Shown here piece after piece: positions 24,319 through 33,181 of a stretch of DNA of 46,880 bases. This stretch comes from an uncultured Lachnospiraceae bacterium (GTDB lineage Bacteria > Bacillota > Clostridia > Lachnospirales > Lachnospiraceae), in NCBI GenBank assembly GCA_947366105.1, contig CANAZK010000006.1, positions 1-46,880 on the forward strand. Reading direction: 5' to 3'. The translations under genes were made by a program, and so were the position numbers. Every line of letters starts with the position of its first letter. Positions within the stretch are counted from its first letter, which is position 1. Below the pieces are notes generated by a model. It made no database searches and was not told where the DNA came from. It worked only from the letters and a program-made list of their open reading frames with translations.

Positions 24319-25322
24319 TGATAAAGGGAAGCCAAAGTATTCAGTTTGATAAATCGCCGTTTCTTATAAGCAGCGGTTCTATTGTAGGGAAAAAGGAAGG
24401 CGAGGGACCTTTGGGAAATCTCTTCGACGTTGTGGGGGAGGATGATTTGTTCGGCGAGAAAACATGGGAGGCGGCGGAAAGCACCATGCAGAAGGAAGCC
24501 TGTCTCCTTGCGCTTGGAAAAGCACATGTGACTCCGGAAGAGGTGCGTTATATTTACGGCGGCGACCTGCTTCGTCAGGGGATTGCCACAAGTATGGGAA
24601 TGGAGGCGCTGCAGATACCAATGTTTGGACTTTACGGAGCCTGTTCTACATCCGGAGAGGCGCTTGCGTTAAGCTCCATGGCGGTAGCGGCCGGATATGG
24701 TGATTTGATGTTGGCAGTGACATCAAGCCATTTCGGAAGCGCAGAGAAGGAATTCCGTTTTCCTTTGGGATATGCCACTCAGAGGCCGTTGTCGGCACAT
24801 TGGACGGTTACCGGAAGCGGGGCGTTCCTTGTAGGGACAAGGAAAAGCCATGTCAGAATCTCAGGGGTGACCGTGGGAAAAATTGTGGATTACGGGCTTA
24901 AGGATTCGCAGAATATGGGGGCGTGCATGGCTCCCGCCGCATGCGATACTATTATACAGAACCTAGAAGACTTTGAGAGAAAAGAAAGTGATTACGACAG
25001 AATCATAACGGGAGATTTGGGATATGTGGGGCAAAGTATTTTGTTTGACCTTATTCGCAAGAAGGGAAAAGATATAAAGCCGAATCACATGGACTGCGGA
25101 ATGGTGATTTTTGATCAAAAGAAACAAGACACCCATGCCGGAGGAAGCGGGTGCGGCTGTGCGGCTACCACGCTGGCGTCTTATATTCTGCCAAAGCTTG
25201 AAAAGGGAGAATGGAAGAGAATATTGTTTGTACCTACCGGCGCTCTGATGTCTACGGTTAGTTTCAATGAAGGAGAAAGTGTTCCGGGAATTGCTCATGG
25301 AATTGTTTTGGAACATTGTTAA
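24318..25322 (+). CDS. spoVAD: Stage V sporulation protein AD
   Basis: 334 residues of the thiolase-like fold. SpoVAD binds dipicolinic acid on the forespore membrane. The family reads YIYGGDLLRQGIATSMG, then FGLYGACSTSGEALALSSM with the thiolase-type cysteine, and GGSGCGCAATTLASY near the C terminus. It sits between spoVAC and spoVAE. Confidence 0.97.
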   Translation: MIKGSQSIQFDKSPFLISSGSIVGKKEGEGPLGNLFDVVGEDDLFGEKTWEAAESTMQKEACLLALGKAHVTPEEVRYIYGGDLLRQGIATSMGMEALQIPMFGLYGACSTSGEALALSSMAVAAGYGDLMLAVTSSHFGSAEKEFRFPLGYATQRPLSAHWTVTGSGAFLVGTRKSHVRISGVTVGKIVDYGLKDSQNMGACMAPAACDTIIQNLEDFERKESDYDRIITGDLGYVGQSILFDLIRKKGKDIKPNHMDCGMVIFDQKKQDTHAGGSGCGCAATTLASYILPKLEKGEWKRILFVPTGALMSTVSFNEGESVPGIAHGIVLEHC

Positions 25323-25334
25323 GGAGGAAAAGAC

Positions 25335-25691
25335 ATGGATTATGTAAATGCATTTTGGGTAGGAGGGATTATTTGCGCTCTTGCTCAAATATTACTGGAT
25401 AGAACAAAGCTGATGCCGGGGCGTGTTATGGTGCTTCTTGTGTGCGGCGGCGCTGTGCTTGGTTTTCTGAATCTTTATGAGCCGTTTCAGGAGTTTGCCG
25501 GGGCCGGAGCCAGCGTTCCGCTTCTTGGGTTCGGGAACGTGCTTTGGAAAGGTGTAAAAGAGGCCGTGCAGGCAGAAGGGTTCATTGGGACATTCATGGG
25601 CGGTTTTAAAGCGGCGGCGGTGGGAACATCGGCAGCTTTGATTTTTGGATATATTGCTTCATGGATATTTGAGCCGAAGATGAAAAAATAA
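25335..25691 (+). CDS. spoVAE: Stage V sporulation protein AE
   Basis: 118 residues with three or four helices. YVNAFWVGGIICALAQILLD and the SVPLLGFGNVLWKGV segment are family hallmarks; it resembles SpoVAC in its second half. The ATG at 25335 follows AAGGAGG. It is the last gene of the operon; no spoVAF or germination receptor gene follows. Confidence 0.95.
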   Translation: MDYVNAFWVGGIICALAQILLDRTKLMPGRVMVLLVCGGAVLGFLNLYEPFQEFAGAGASVPLLGFGNVLWKGVKEAVQAEGFIGTFMGGFKAAAVGTSAALIFGYIASWIFEPKMKK

Positions 25692-25786
25692 GCAGAAAAA
25701 TATTGTTTTCCTCATTATAAAATGATATTGTAAAGAAGATGTAGTAAAAAAGTAAAGTATTTGTAGAACACTTTAGGAGGAAATCA

Positions 25787-27421
25787 ATGAATTATGGAGA
25801 AATAATTATTCCTTTTGCGGGAGGTTTGGGGATGTTCATTTACGGCATGCAGATTATGGCTCAGGGACTTGAGAATGCTGCCGGAAATAAGATGAAGTCA
25901 TTACTTGAAGTATTGACGAAGAACAAGTTTTTGGGAGTGCTGCTGGGCGCATTGATTACGGCGGTTATTCAAAGTTCGTCGGCAACAACAGTCATGGTTG
26001 TCGGTTTTGTAAATGCAGGCATAATGAATCTTGGACAGGCCATGGGAGTTATTATGGGCGCCAATATTGGTACGACGGTAACCGGATGGCTTGTATCCAG
26101 CGTGGAGTGGGCGAAGGCGCTAAGTCCGACGAATCTTGCTCCCATTGCGATTATTGTCGGCGTGGTAATTATGCTTACCGGAAAGAGACATTCATCAAAG
26201 GATGTGTCAAGTATCATAGTAGGTTTTGGTATTCTGTTTATCGGTATTTCTACTATGTCAGCGGCAGTGGAGCCTCTGAAGGATTCGCCGGAGTTTGCAA
26301 ATCTTTTTGTTACGCTTGGAAAAAGACCGTTTCTTGGTATCATTGCAGGCGCGGTAGTGACAGCGATTATCCAAAGCTCGTCGGCTTCCGTAGGTATTTT
26401 GCAGAGTTTGGCGGCAGCGGGACTTGTACCGATGAGCGCCGCAATATATATTATTATGGGACAGAATATCGGTACCTGTGTAACTGCAATGCTTTCGGGT
26501 GTGGGAGCTAAGAAAAATGCGAAGACAGCGGCTCTTATGCATCTATTGTTTAATATTATCGGCACGGTTATCTTCAGTATTGTAGCAATTGTATTCTTTA
26601 CGGCTGTGAATCCGGTAATGGGAGGCGGTATGATTACGCAGACACAGATCAGTACCGTGCATACAATCTTCAATATCGGTACTACCGTGCTTCTGTTCCC
26701 GGCCTCCAATATGATTATCATGCTGGCGAAGAAAATAGGAAGGGTAGATGAAGCTGAACAGGAGGAGAGTATTGTACTCCTTGATGAACGTATGCTGGAG
26801 ACTCCCGGTATCGCGCTTCAGTCAACAATTTCAGAGATTTCGCGCATGGGACATGTTGTCATGAATTCTCTTGAAAAGGCCAAAACGGTTATGTTTACAC
26901 AAAACAGAGAGGATATTGAAGCTTTGAAGAAGGAAGAGTCTCTCGTGGACAAATTAAGCTCGGGCATTACCGAGTATGCAATTAAGATTTCCGCGCTCCG
27001 CGTCAGTGACAGAGAACATGAAGAAGTGGCTCGCCTTTTACAGGTTATTTCGGATATGGAGCGAGTCAGCGATTACTGTGAGAATATTTCTGAGTATGCA
27101 GAAACTATGTATGACCGGAAGATTCAATTCTCTGAGATGGGGGCAAAGGGGCTTGAAGAAATGCTCGACGTGTGTGCAGACAGCTTCAAGTATGCGCTTG
27201 AGGCATTCGAGCAGAAAAGCCGGGAGAAGGCCCTTAAGGTAATTGAGAAGGAGACGAAAGCAGACGGGCTTGAAGTTTCACTCCGCACGAAACATATCAA
27301 AAGGCTGGCAAATAACCAATGCAACACAGAGGCGGGAATCGTATTTTTGGATGCGCTAGTATGCTTGGAGCGTATTTCAGACCACGCAAGAAATATTGCG
27401 GAAGAAGTACTGGAAGGATAG
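25787..27421 (+). CDS. Na/Pi cotransporter family protein with PhoU-like tail
   Basis: 544 residues. The membrane half (1-310) has the inverted-repeat QSSSAT motifs of sodium-phosphate symporters (IQSSSATTVMVVG near residue 65 and IQSSSASVGIL near residue 195). The cytoplasmic half (about 340-540) is a PhoU-type helical bundle (RVSDYCENISEYAE and RISDHARNIAEEV). It probably imports phosphate or exports it under control of the PhoU domain. The ATG at 25787 follows AGGAGG. A single-gene unit, ended by a strong terminator. Confidence 0.93.
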   Translation: MNYGEIIIPFAGGLGMFIYGMQIMAQGLENAAGNKMKSLLEVLTKNKFLGVLLGALITAVIQSSSATTVMVVGFVNAGIMNLGQAMGVIMGANIGTTVTGWLVSSVEWAKALSPTNLAPIAIIVGVVIMLTGKRHSSKDVSSIIVGFGILFIGISTMSAAVEPLKDSPEFANLFVTLGKRPFLGIIAGAVVTAIIQSSSASVGILQSLAAAGLVPMSAAIYIIMGQNIGTCVTAMLSGVGAKKNAKTAALMHLLFNIIGTVIFSIVAIVFFTAVNPVMGGGMITQTQISTVHTIFNIGTTVLLFPASNMIIMLAKKIGRVDEAEQEESIVLLDERMLETPGIALQSTISEISRMGHVVMNSLEKAKTVMFTQNREDIEALKKEESLVDKLSSGITEYAIKISALRVSDREHEEVARLLQVISDMERVSDYCENISEYAETMYDRKIQFSEMGAKGLEEMLDVCADSFKYALEAFEQKSREKALKVIEKETKADGLEVSLRTKHIKRLANNQCNTEAGIVFLDALVCLERISDHARNIAEEVLEG

Positions 27422-27432
27422 ACAGAGGCTTA

Positions 27433-27472
27433 AAAAAGATGACGGACTGTGGCGGCGCCACAGTCCGTTTTA
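27433..27472. terminator. Bidirectional terminator
   Basis: A perfect 12-bp stem, ACGGACTGTGGC (27442-27453) with GCCACAGTCCGT (27457-27468) and a GGC loop. TTTT follows on the plus strand and TCTTTTTTAAG on the minus strand, so it serves both the Na/Pi gene and the minus-strand LysR gene. Confidence 0.95.
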
Positions 27473-27473
27473 G

Positions 27474-28403
27474 CTATAATTGATTCGGATGATCCATACT
27501 GGAATTTTGGATAAGCAGTTCAATAAAGTGTTTTTCAATCTTCGTAAGTCTATGCCCTTTCTGCTTTATCCAATAAGCAATCCAGTTCCGGGCATATGGG
27601 TAGGGAACAGTCCGAAGATTGTGACCTAGAGTGTCCAAACCGTTGGGGCAGGACATGATGCAGATTGCATTTGAATTTGTAAGCGTATCGTAAACAGTGC
27701 TTTGACTGTATATGTGTATAACTTTTGAGAAACGCTTCAGATTGTAGGCGTAATATCCGGCGTTATTGTTAATGGCCGTCTCGGCAGTGTCGTAGGTATA
27801 TATCATAGGATATTCATCCAAATCTTCTTCAGTCAGCGTCTGTTTTTTTAAAAGAGGATGGCTGGTATTCATTACAATGCAGGGAGTTGAAGACAAAAGG
27901 TAATGATACTCGATACTGGACTGGTCCATATATGCGCGCCATACCGCATCGCCCATTTCTTCAATCAGTATAATCCCGATGGAGGCCTTGCCGTTTAAAA
28001 TATCATCCAAAATAAAGGGGCTTAATTTTTCATAGAAACTTGTAGATATCCGTGAAAAATTATGTTCAATTTCTCTGCAGAAATCCAAAAAAGTTTTTTG
28101 AACAAAAGGAATTTTAGTTGAAGAAATATTCAATACAGATCTATGTTCGGTATCGATGAACAGCCGCTTCATCTCTTCCGCGTCACTTAAAATCCTCCGG
28201 GCATAAGTAAGGAAATCGCTCCCCTCCTGGGTAAGGGTAATTCCTTTATTGGAACGGAGAAAGATATGAATGGAATACTCCTTTTCCAGTTCCTGTATTG
28301 ATTCGCTTAAGGTGGGCTGTGAAATATGCAGATTCTTGGCAGCCTGTGAAATGGAACCACAGCGCGCCGCTTCGGATAGATACATTAACTGGTAAAATGT
28401 CAT
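27474..28403 (-). CDS. LysR-family transcriptional regulator
   Basis: 309 residues. The N-terminal winged helix-turn-helix reads FYQLMYLSEAARCGSISQAA and HISQPTLSESIQELEKEY. The C-terminal substrate-binding domain (about 90-300) is of the usual periplasmic-binding type. It is transcribed away from a four-gene locus for peptide or acyl-amino-acid use, the standard layout for a LysR regulator and its target. A dyad lies in the shared intergenic region. The ATG at 28403 follows AAGGAGG. Confidence 0.93.
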   Translation of the reverse strand: MTFYQLMYLSEAARCGSISQAAKNLHISQPTLSESIQELEKEYSIHIFLRSNKGITLTQEGSDFLTYARRILSDAEEMKRLFIDTEHRSVLNISSTKIPFVQKTFLDFCREIEHNFSRISTSFYEKLSPFILDDILNGKASIGIILIEEMGDAVWRAYMDQSSIEYHYLLSSTPCIVMNTSHPLLKKQTLTEEDLDEYPMIYTYDTAETAINNNAGYYAYNLKRFSKVIHIYSQSTVYDTLTNSNAICIMSCPNGLDTLGHNLRTVPYPYARNWIAYWIKQKGHRLTKIEKHFIELLIQNSSMDHPNQL

Positions 28404-28445
28404 GGCTTGTCCTCCTTGAAAAATGGTTTGCTAGAATTATAGTAC

Positions 28446-28463
28446 TATAGGGAAAACCCTATG
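28446..28463. promoter_or_regulatory. Dyad, candidate LysR-type operator
   Basis: ATAGGG (28447-28452) and CCCTAT (28457-28462) are a perfect 6-bp inverted repeat with AAAA between, in the 129-base region between the divergent LysR and YjiH-like genes. A minus-strand -10 TATAAT (28436-28441) for lysR lies next to it, which fits autorepression. The operator role is inferred from position. Confidence 0.5.
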
Positions 28464-28532
28464 TAAAGCATAAAAAATATGTATTTTTCAAAGAAGGATG
28501 TGTACGGTAGAATAAAAAGAAAAAGGGAGAAA

Positions 28533-29237
28533 ATGTCTATGAATGCAGAAAAAAATGTGGAAAATGTTGAAAAAAGAGAAAAGGAAAAGCTTGGAATTGT
28601 TCCATATATCGCGCTTATTTTCGCACTGCTGTTTTTTTCAGGGATACTGGGAGAGATAAGCAAAATAGGTGATGGAAAGTGGAGTTGGCTGGGAGCCTTT
28701 GATTACGTCACGCTGTGCGGCAAATTTGGAACCATGGGAGAGCTGGCGGAAGGCGCTGGGACAATCGCAGGCAATTTCCGCGGAATTGGAGGAAGCGGGC
28801 CAAAAGATGCATTTTTATTTGCGGTTACTTTAATTCCTTCTGTTATGTTTGCTTTGGGAATGGTAAGAATTATTACAAATTTGGGAGCGCTTAACGCGGC
28901 AGGAAGGCTTCTGACACCGATTCTAAGAATTATATTAGGCGTTCCGGGAGACGCGGCGATTGCTTTGGTAAGTAACTTCCAGTCCGCAGACGTAGGAGCT
29001 TCACTGGTGCGCAGTCTTAAGGAGGAGGAACGTATTACGGAAAAGGAACAGCTGATTCTGACAGCATTTGAATATACATCACCCGGTATTATGGTCAATT
29101 ATTTTTCCATAGGCGCTGCAGTTTTTGCTTTTTTGGAGGCGCCTCTTTACATACCGATGGTTTTGATTATCGTATGCAAGTTTATCGGCGGAAATTTAAT
29201 GCGTTTGGCAGTAGGAAAACTGATTAAATTATCATAG
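28533..29237 (+). CDS. YjiH-like nucleoside-recognition (Gate) membrane protein
   Basis: About 234 residues. A charged, Glu/Lys-rich N terminus of about 25 residues, then several membrane helices. The conserved IILGVPGDAAIALVSNFQSADVG and FEYTSPGIMVNYFSIGAAV stretches are typical of YjiH-type Gate proteins. With the next gene (YjiG type) it forms a two-part membrane protein that in other bacteria sits beside peptidase genes. The ATG at 28533 has GGGAG upstream; one at 28539 is also possible. Transport role inferred, not shown. Confidence 0.8.
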   Translation: MSMNAEKNVENVEKREKEKLGIVPYIALIFALLFFSGILGEISKIGDGKWSWLGAFDYVTLCGKFGTMGELAEGAGTIAGNFRGIGGSGPKDAFLFAVTLIPSVMFALGMVRIITNLGALNAAGRLLTPILRIILGVPGDAAIALVSNFQSADVGASLVRSLKEEERITEKEQLILTAFEYTSPGIMVNYFSIGAAVFAFLEAPLYIPMVLIIVCKFIGGNLMRLAVGKLIKLS

Positions 29238-29252
29238 GAAAGGATGGAGATT

Positions 29253-29711
29253 ATGCAGGAGAAAAAGGAAGGATTAATGCAGGGATTTGTGAATGGGGCG
29301 TACTCAGGTTTTATGATAGGAGTAAAAAATATTATTCCGAATCTCATATTTGCATATGCAGTTATGGAGTTTTTAAACATTACGAATTTGATGAGTATTA
29401 TTGAAGTAGTATTCAGGCCGGTTATGATGCTGCTTGGTCTGCCGGGCGCAGCCGCACCGGCGTTGATCATGGGATTTCTTACGACAAGCGGAGGTTTGGG
29501 AATCGTAGCGAATCTTGCAACGAACGGGATGCTTTCGCCGGATCAGGTTGCCATGCTTTTGGTGGGAATCATGTGTGTAGGAGCGTCTATTCAGTATATA
29601 GGAAGAGTGCTTGCTACTACCGGTATTAAGACAAAATATTATCCGTTCATGATGGCTGTCAACGCAGTCAATGCAATTATAGGAATTACAATCGCAAGAA
29701 TTATATTGTAG
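29253..29711 (+). CDS. YjiG-like Gate membrane protein
   Basis: About 152 residues with four helices and the Gate segment LLGLPGAAAPALIMGFLTTSGGLG. It is the SpmB/YjiG-like half that accompanies YjiH. The ATG at 29253 has AGGA at 8 bases; the ATG at 29244 is an alternative adding three residues. It lies 15 bases after the YjiH-like gene and 13 bases before the amidohydrolase gene. Confidence 0.8.
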   Translation: MQEKKEGLMQGFVNGAYSGFMIGVKNIIPNLIFAYAVMEFLNITNLMSIIEVVFRPVMMLLGLPGAAAPALIMGFLTTSGGLGIVANLATNGMLSPDQVAMLLVGIMCVGASIQYIGRVLATTGIKTKYYPFMMAVNAVNAIIGITIARIIL

Positions 29712-29724
29712 AAGGAGAAGATAC

Positions 29725-30891
29725 ATGAAGAATTATGACAGAGCATTTGAGATAAAGGATGAAATTATCAGACACAGACGCCATATTCACAGCAATGCGG
29801 AGGTTGGGATGGAGCTGCCAAAGACAGCGGCATATGTAAAAGATGAACTTGAGAAACTTGGATACGAAGCTTGCTTCGTGGGACAAAGCGGTGTGAGCGC
29901 CTGCCTGGGCGAGAGCGGTAAGACTATTTTACTCAGGGCAGATATGGATGCCCTGCCGATGAAGGAGGAAAGCGGGCTTCCATTCGCGTGTACCAAAGAT
30001 ATATGTCACGCATGCGGGCATGATATTCATGCAGCGATTTTGCTGGGAGCGGCAAAAATATTAAAGGAGCAGGAAAAGGAGTTAAAGGGAAGAGTAAAGT
30101 TTATGTTTCAGCCGGGAGAGGAGCTGATGCAGGGTGCAGCCGATATGGTGGAAGCAGGTATTTTGGAAAATCCTAAGGTAGACTGTGCAGTCGCACTTCA
30201 CACAAAATCAACGAAAGAAAAAGGAATTGCTTATACGCCGGGAGTCAGATATGCATCCTGCAATAATTTTTCCATAAAGGTAAAAGGCGTGGCGGCTCAT
30301 GGAGCTATGCCTTATAACGGCGTGGATTCTATAATGATTGCGTCTCATATCGTTCTTGCTATACAGGAACTTGTCAGCAGGGAAATTCCTTTTAACGAAG
30401 GAGCTGTTGTGACAATCTGTCAGTTTCAGGGAGGTAATACCTACAATGCGGTTCCGGGAACGGTGGAGTTAAAAGGCACTATGCGGTCATTCAGCAATAA
30501 GAGCAGGGAATTTTTAAAATTGCGTCTTCCGGAATTGGTTTCTCACACCGCAGGCGCGTACCGTGGTACAGCCGAGCTTGAATGGGCTTGCGATGTGCCG
30601 GTACTGGTCAATGACCAAATACTTACGGAATTATTCGTCGAGACTTTGGAAAAAATGGCGGATGGACGGTTTCCGGTATATGAGATGCCGGCGTCAACAG
30701 GATCGGAGGATTTTGCAGTAATTGCAGATAAGGTACCGGCGTTTATGTTTAATTTGGCGCTTCCAGATGAGAAGTCTGAGAGACAGTACAATCTGCATAA
30801 TCCTAAAATAAGATTTGACGAGGAATTTATTCCTGCGGGAGCGGCGGCTCTTGCAGAATGTGCGGTAAAATGGCTTAGTGAGAATGCATAA
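29725..30891 (+). CDS. M20 family amidohydrolase / aminoacylase
   Basis: 388 residues of the HipO/AbgB-type M20D group. It hydrolyses N-acyl amino acids or small peptides in the cytosol. Metal site residues can be read in LRADMDALPMKEE, CHACGHDIHAAI (Cys and His) and FQPGEELMQGA (Glu), with ALHTKST later. GVAAHGAMPYNGVDSI is the dimerisation-domain signature. The ATG at 29725 follows AGGAGAAG. It lies between two transporters, so the substrate is probably imported by one of them. Confidence 0.92.
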   Translation: MKNYDRAFEIKDEIIRHRRHIHSNAEVGMELPKTAAYVKDELEKLGYEACFVGQSGVSACLGESGKTILLRADMDALPMKEESGLPFACTKDICHACGHDIHAAILLGAAKILKEQEKELKGRVKFMFQPGEELMQGAADMVEAGILENPKVDCAVALHTKSTKEKGIAYTPGVRYASCNNFSIKVKGVAAHGAMPYNGVDSIMIASHIVLAIQELVSREIPFNEGAVVTICQFQGGNTYNAVPGTVELKGTMRSFSNKSREFLKLRLPELVSHTAGAYRGTAELEWACDVPVLVNDQILTELFVETLEKMADGRFPVYEMPASTGSEDFAVIADKVPAFMFNLALPDEKSERQYNLHNPKIRFDEEFIPAGAAALAECAVKWLSENA

Positions 30892-30908
30892 AGAGGTGAG
30901 AGAAGAGT

Positions 30909-32324
30909 ATGGAAAATCATGGATTGAAAAAAGAGAGACGGTTTCCGAACGTGTTTACACTGTTGTTTTTATTTTCCATTTTAGCGGCTGTTCTTACTTG
31001 GATTATACCGGCAGGGGGCTTTGAACGGGTGACCGTAGAAAACGGAGTGCGGGTAATTCCGGGGACTTTTACATTGACAGAACGAAGTCCACAGGGAATA
31101 TGGGAGATATGCCAGGCAATCATGGCTGCCTTTAAAAATCAGGCCAGTCTGGTTTTCATGATATTTTTTGTGGGAGCTGCAGTGCACATGTTGGAGGCTT
31201 CAAAGGCTATCGACGCTGTGTTTGCCAAGATTGCATATGCGGCAAGAGGAAAAGAAGGGCTTGCGGTGTTTGGCATTATGCTTTTTATGGCGATAGGGGG
31301 AGCAACAGGCGTATTTGGAAATGTAACACTTGTTTTAATACCTATCGGAATTATTCTTTCCAAGGCAATGGGGTTTGATAAAACGCTAGGATTTTTAATG
31401 GTATTTTTGGGTTCTTTCGGGGGGTTTAATGTGGGCTGGATTAATCCGAGCACCGTCGGAGTAGCTCAAGCCATTGCAGAAATTCCATTATTTTCCGGAA
31501 TGGGTGTCAGGATTCTCTTTTTTATAGTGAATTTTCTTCTCAGCTTTTTATTTGTATATTTTTATCTGCGGCAGATTCGTAAGAATCCTGAAAAGAGCCT
31601 GAATTATAAGCCGGGTATGCAATTCTCGGATTATATGGGCGGGCAGGAATCCATGGAGGAAGCGAAAGTTCGTGTGACGAGGTGTCAGGCATATTCTATG
31701 GTTATTATGATGATAGGGATTGCCGTGATTATGTACGGAGCGCTGAAATTCGGCTGGGGAACGGATCAAATAGGAGCGGTTTTCTTCTTTGCGGCAATTC
31801 TTATCGGTTTGATGAATACAAAAGATTTGAATACGACGATGGAGGAATTCGGAAAGGGATGTTCCAAGATGGTAACGGCTGCCTTTGTGGTAGGATTTGC
31901 AAATGCGATTTCCGTGATTATGAAAAACGGCGGTATACTAGATACGATTGTTTATTATCTGTCGGTTCCGATTGGACAGTTTGGTCCGGTTATCGGTGCT
32001 AATATTATGATGCTGTCCAATTTGGTTATTAATTTTTTCATCACCTCCGGTTCCGGGCAGGCCTCTGTTGTGATGCCGATTATGGTGCCGATATGCGACC
32101 TTACAGGAATTACGCGTCAGGTAGCGGTTCAGTGTTTCCAGTTTGGAGACGGCCTTTCCAACTGTGTATACCCTACGGTGGCGAGCCTTATGGGAGGTCT
32201 TGCCTTTGCGGAGGTCAGCTATGGTAAATACATCAAGAAGGTTCTGCCGCTATTCATATGCCAGATTCTTTTGGCGATGCTTGCAGTGACCATTCTGCAG
32301 AATGTAGGCTGGACAGGTTTGTAG
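30909..32324 (+). CDS. YfcC-family (ArcD/DcuC-like) carrier
   Basis: 471 residues with about 12 membrane helices. The start FPNVFTLLFLFSILAAVLTWIIPAGGFERV is characteristic of the YfcC family, as are GGATGVFGNVTLVLIPIG and the late ITSGSGQASVVMPIMVP. Such proteins are secondary carriers for amino acids, small peptides or dicarboxylates. It ends the LysR-controlled locus and is followed by a strong terminator. Substrate not known; together with the amidohydrolase, a peptide or acyl-amino-acid is the best guess. Confidence 0.87.
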   Translation: MENHGLKKERRFPNVFTLLFLFSILAAVLTWIIPAGGFERVTVENGVRVIPGTFTLTERSPQGIWEICQAIMAAFKNQASLVFMIFFVGAAVHMLEASKAIDAVFAKIAYAARGKEGLAVFGIMLFMAIGGATGVFGNVTLVLIPIGIILSKAMGFDKTLGFLMVFLGSFGGFNVGWINPSTVGVAQAIAEIPLFSGMGVRILFFIVNFLLSFLFVYFYLRQIRKNPEKSLNYKPGMQFSDYMGGQESMEEAKVRVTRCQAYSMVIMMIGIAVIMYGALKFGWGTDQIGAVFFFAAILIGLMNTKDLNTTMEEFGKGCSKMVTAAFVVGFANAISVIMKNGGILDTIVYYLSVPIGQFGPVIGANIMMLSNLVINFFITSGSGQASVVMPIMVPICDLTGITRQVAVQCFQFGDGLSNCVYPTVASLMGGLAFAEVSYGKYIKKVLPLFICQILLAMLAVTILQNVGWTGL

Positions 32325-32344
32325 TTATATTGTGAAATAGATAG

Positions 32345-32396
32345 AACAGAAAGATTCCGCAGCAGAGAACTGCTTCGGAGTTTTTCTGTTTTTGTC
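32345..32396 (+). terminator. Rho-independent terminator
   Basis: A nearly continuous stem of about 20 bp pairs 32345-32365 with 32370-32390 (AACAGAAA with TTTCTGTT at the base, CAGCAG region at the top) and is followed by TTTG. It ends the YfcC operon. Confidence 0.9.
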
Positions 32397-32476
32397 GTTT
32401 TTTGTTGTGTCTGTCTTATGAAAATATAATAATAATTTAACACTTTCAATTTTTATTAGAGAAAATATATAATAAA

Positions 32477-32713
32477 TCAATCTTTATCATCTGGGGGTAT
32501 ATACTCCAGCAGGTCGCTCAGGTCACATCTAAGGGCAAAGCAAAGGCGGGAAAGGACAGCCATGTCCAGCCGTTGGATAGACCCGTCATAGTAGTGCTTT
32601 AATTGTGTTCGTTGCATTTCGGCGCGGTAAGAGAGTTTGCTTAGTGATAGGTTTTGCTCTTCCATAAGTTCTCTAAGGTGCAATTTTATTGTTCCAAATT
32701 CTAAGTCATTCAT
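32477..32713 (-). CDS. XRE-family transcriptional regulator (HTH, Cro/CI type)
   Basis: 78 residues. The fold is one helix-turn-helix domain: LRELMEEQNLSLSKLSYRAEM, then QRTQLKHYYDGSIQRLDMAVLSRLCFALRCDLSDLLEYIPP. The ATG at 32713 has AGGAGGA at the right distance; the open frame upstream is AT-rich promoter sequence. It is divergent from the NRPS operon and a 15-bp palindrome lies between them, so it may control the cluster. Small XRE proteins of this type are common in Clostridia, and control of this cluster is inference. Confidence 0.87.
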   Translation of the reverse strand: MNDLEFGTIKLHLRELMEEQNLSLSKLSYRAEMQRTQLKHYYDGSIQRLDMAVLSRLCFALRCDLSDLLEYIPPDDKD

Positions 32714-32805
32714 TTTAAAGTCCTCCTGCTTGTATGTAAGTAATGTTATTTTATTTTTATTGCTATTGTAAGCAGTGGATATGTGTGGTATTATTCTTGT
32801 GTAGA

Positions 32806-32820
32806 TATATACTGTATATA
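32806..32820. promoter_or_regulatory. Palindrome, candidate XRE operator
   Basis: TATATAC-T-GTATATA is a perfect 7-bp inverted repeat around one base, in the region between the XRE gene and the NRPS operon. TATGAT (32823-32828) just after it could be a -10 for the rightward operon, with a poor -35. AT-rich palindromes can arise by chance, so the role is tentative. Confidence 0.4.
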
Positions 32821-32911
32821 AGTATGATATTATTAAAGTGTAAGTAACTAAAAATTGGAGACGCATGTAACGAGGGCTTTTACAGACCCCATTAATATAC
32901 TAGGAGTGGTG

Positions 32912-33181
32912 ATGATAAGCATGGCTAAAAATATAATCATACTTATGAGTATGCTATTATTATTAAGTTGTATGTGTATGGGGTGTAATAAAAATATAGA
33001 AAAAGCCAAAGAGCATGCACAGAAAGTTGTTTTTTCTTATCAGCGGAAAAGGTATTTTGTTGTTGTTAAAGATAGAGTAGAGAATCATTTTACCCGGTTG
33101 ACGCAGGTATTGGTTGCAAAAGACGGGACATATGTGGGAGAGGGGGCTTATTATAATGGAACGGCAGAGTTTTATGAATAG
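32912..33181 (+). CDS. Small putative lipoprotein at the head of the NRPS operon
   Basis: 89 residues from the ATG at 32912 (AGGAG 5 bases upstream); the ATG at 32921 is also possible. A hydrophobic stretch, IIILMSMLLLLSCMCMGC, resembles a lipoprotein signal; the lipid cysteine would be in LLSC or CMGC. A basic soluble part follows (KVVFSYQRKRYFVVVKDRVE), ending NGTAEFYE. Its end overlaps the first NRPS by 26 bases in another frame, so it belongs to the same operon. I do not recognise the family. Confidence 0.6.
   Translation: MISMAKNIIILMSMLLLLSCMCMGCNKNIEKAKEHAQKVVFSYQRKRYFVVVKDRVENHFTRLTQVLVAKDGTYVGEGAYYNGTAEFYE

Noticed and set aside
25692-25786. Promoter before the Na/Pi cotransporter
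   Set aside because: TTGTTT with AT-rich hexamers can be found, but no pair is close enough to consensus to choose one.
25969-26721. 250-codon minus-strand frame opposite the Na/Pi cotransporter
   Set aside because: Shadow of the plus-strand membrane protein; repeated Pro/Ile-rich text typical of an antisense reading of hydrophobic helices.
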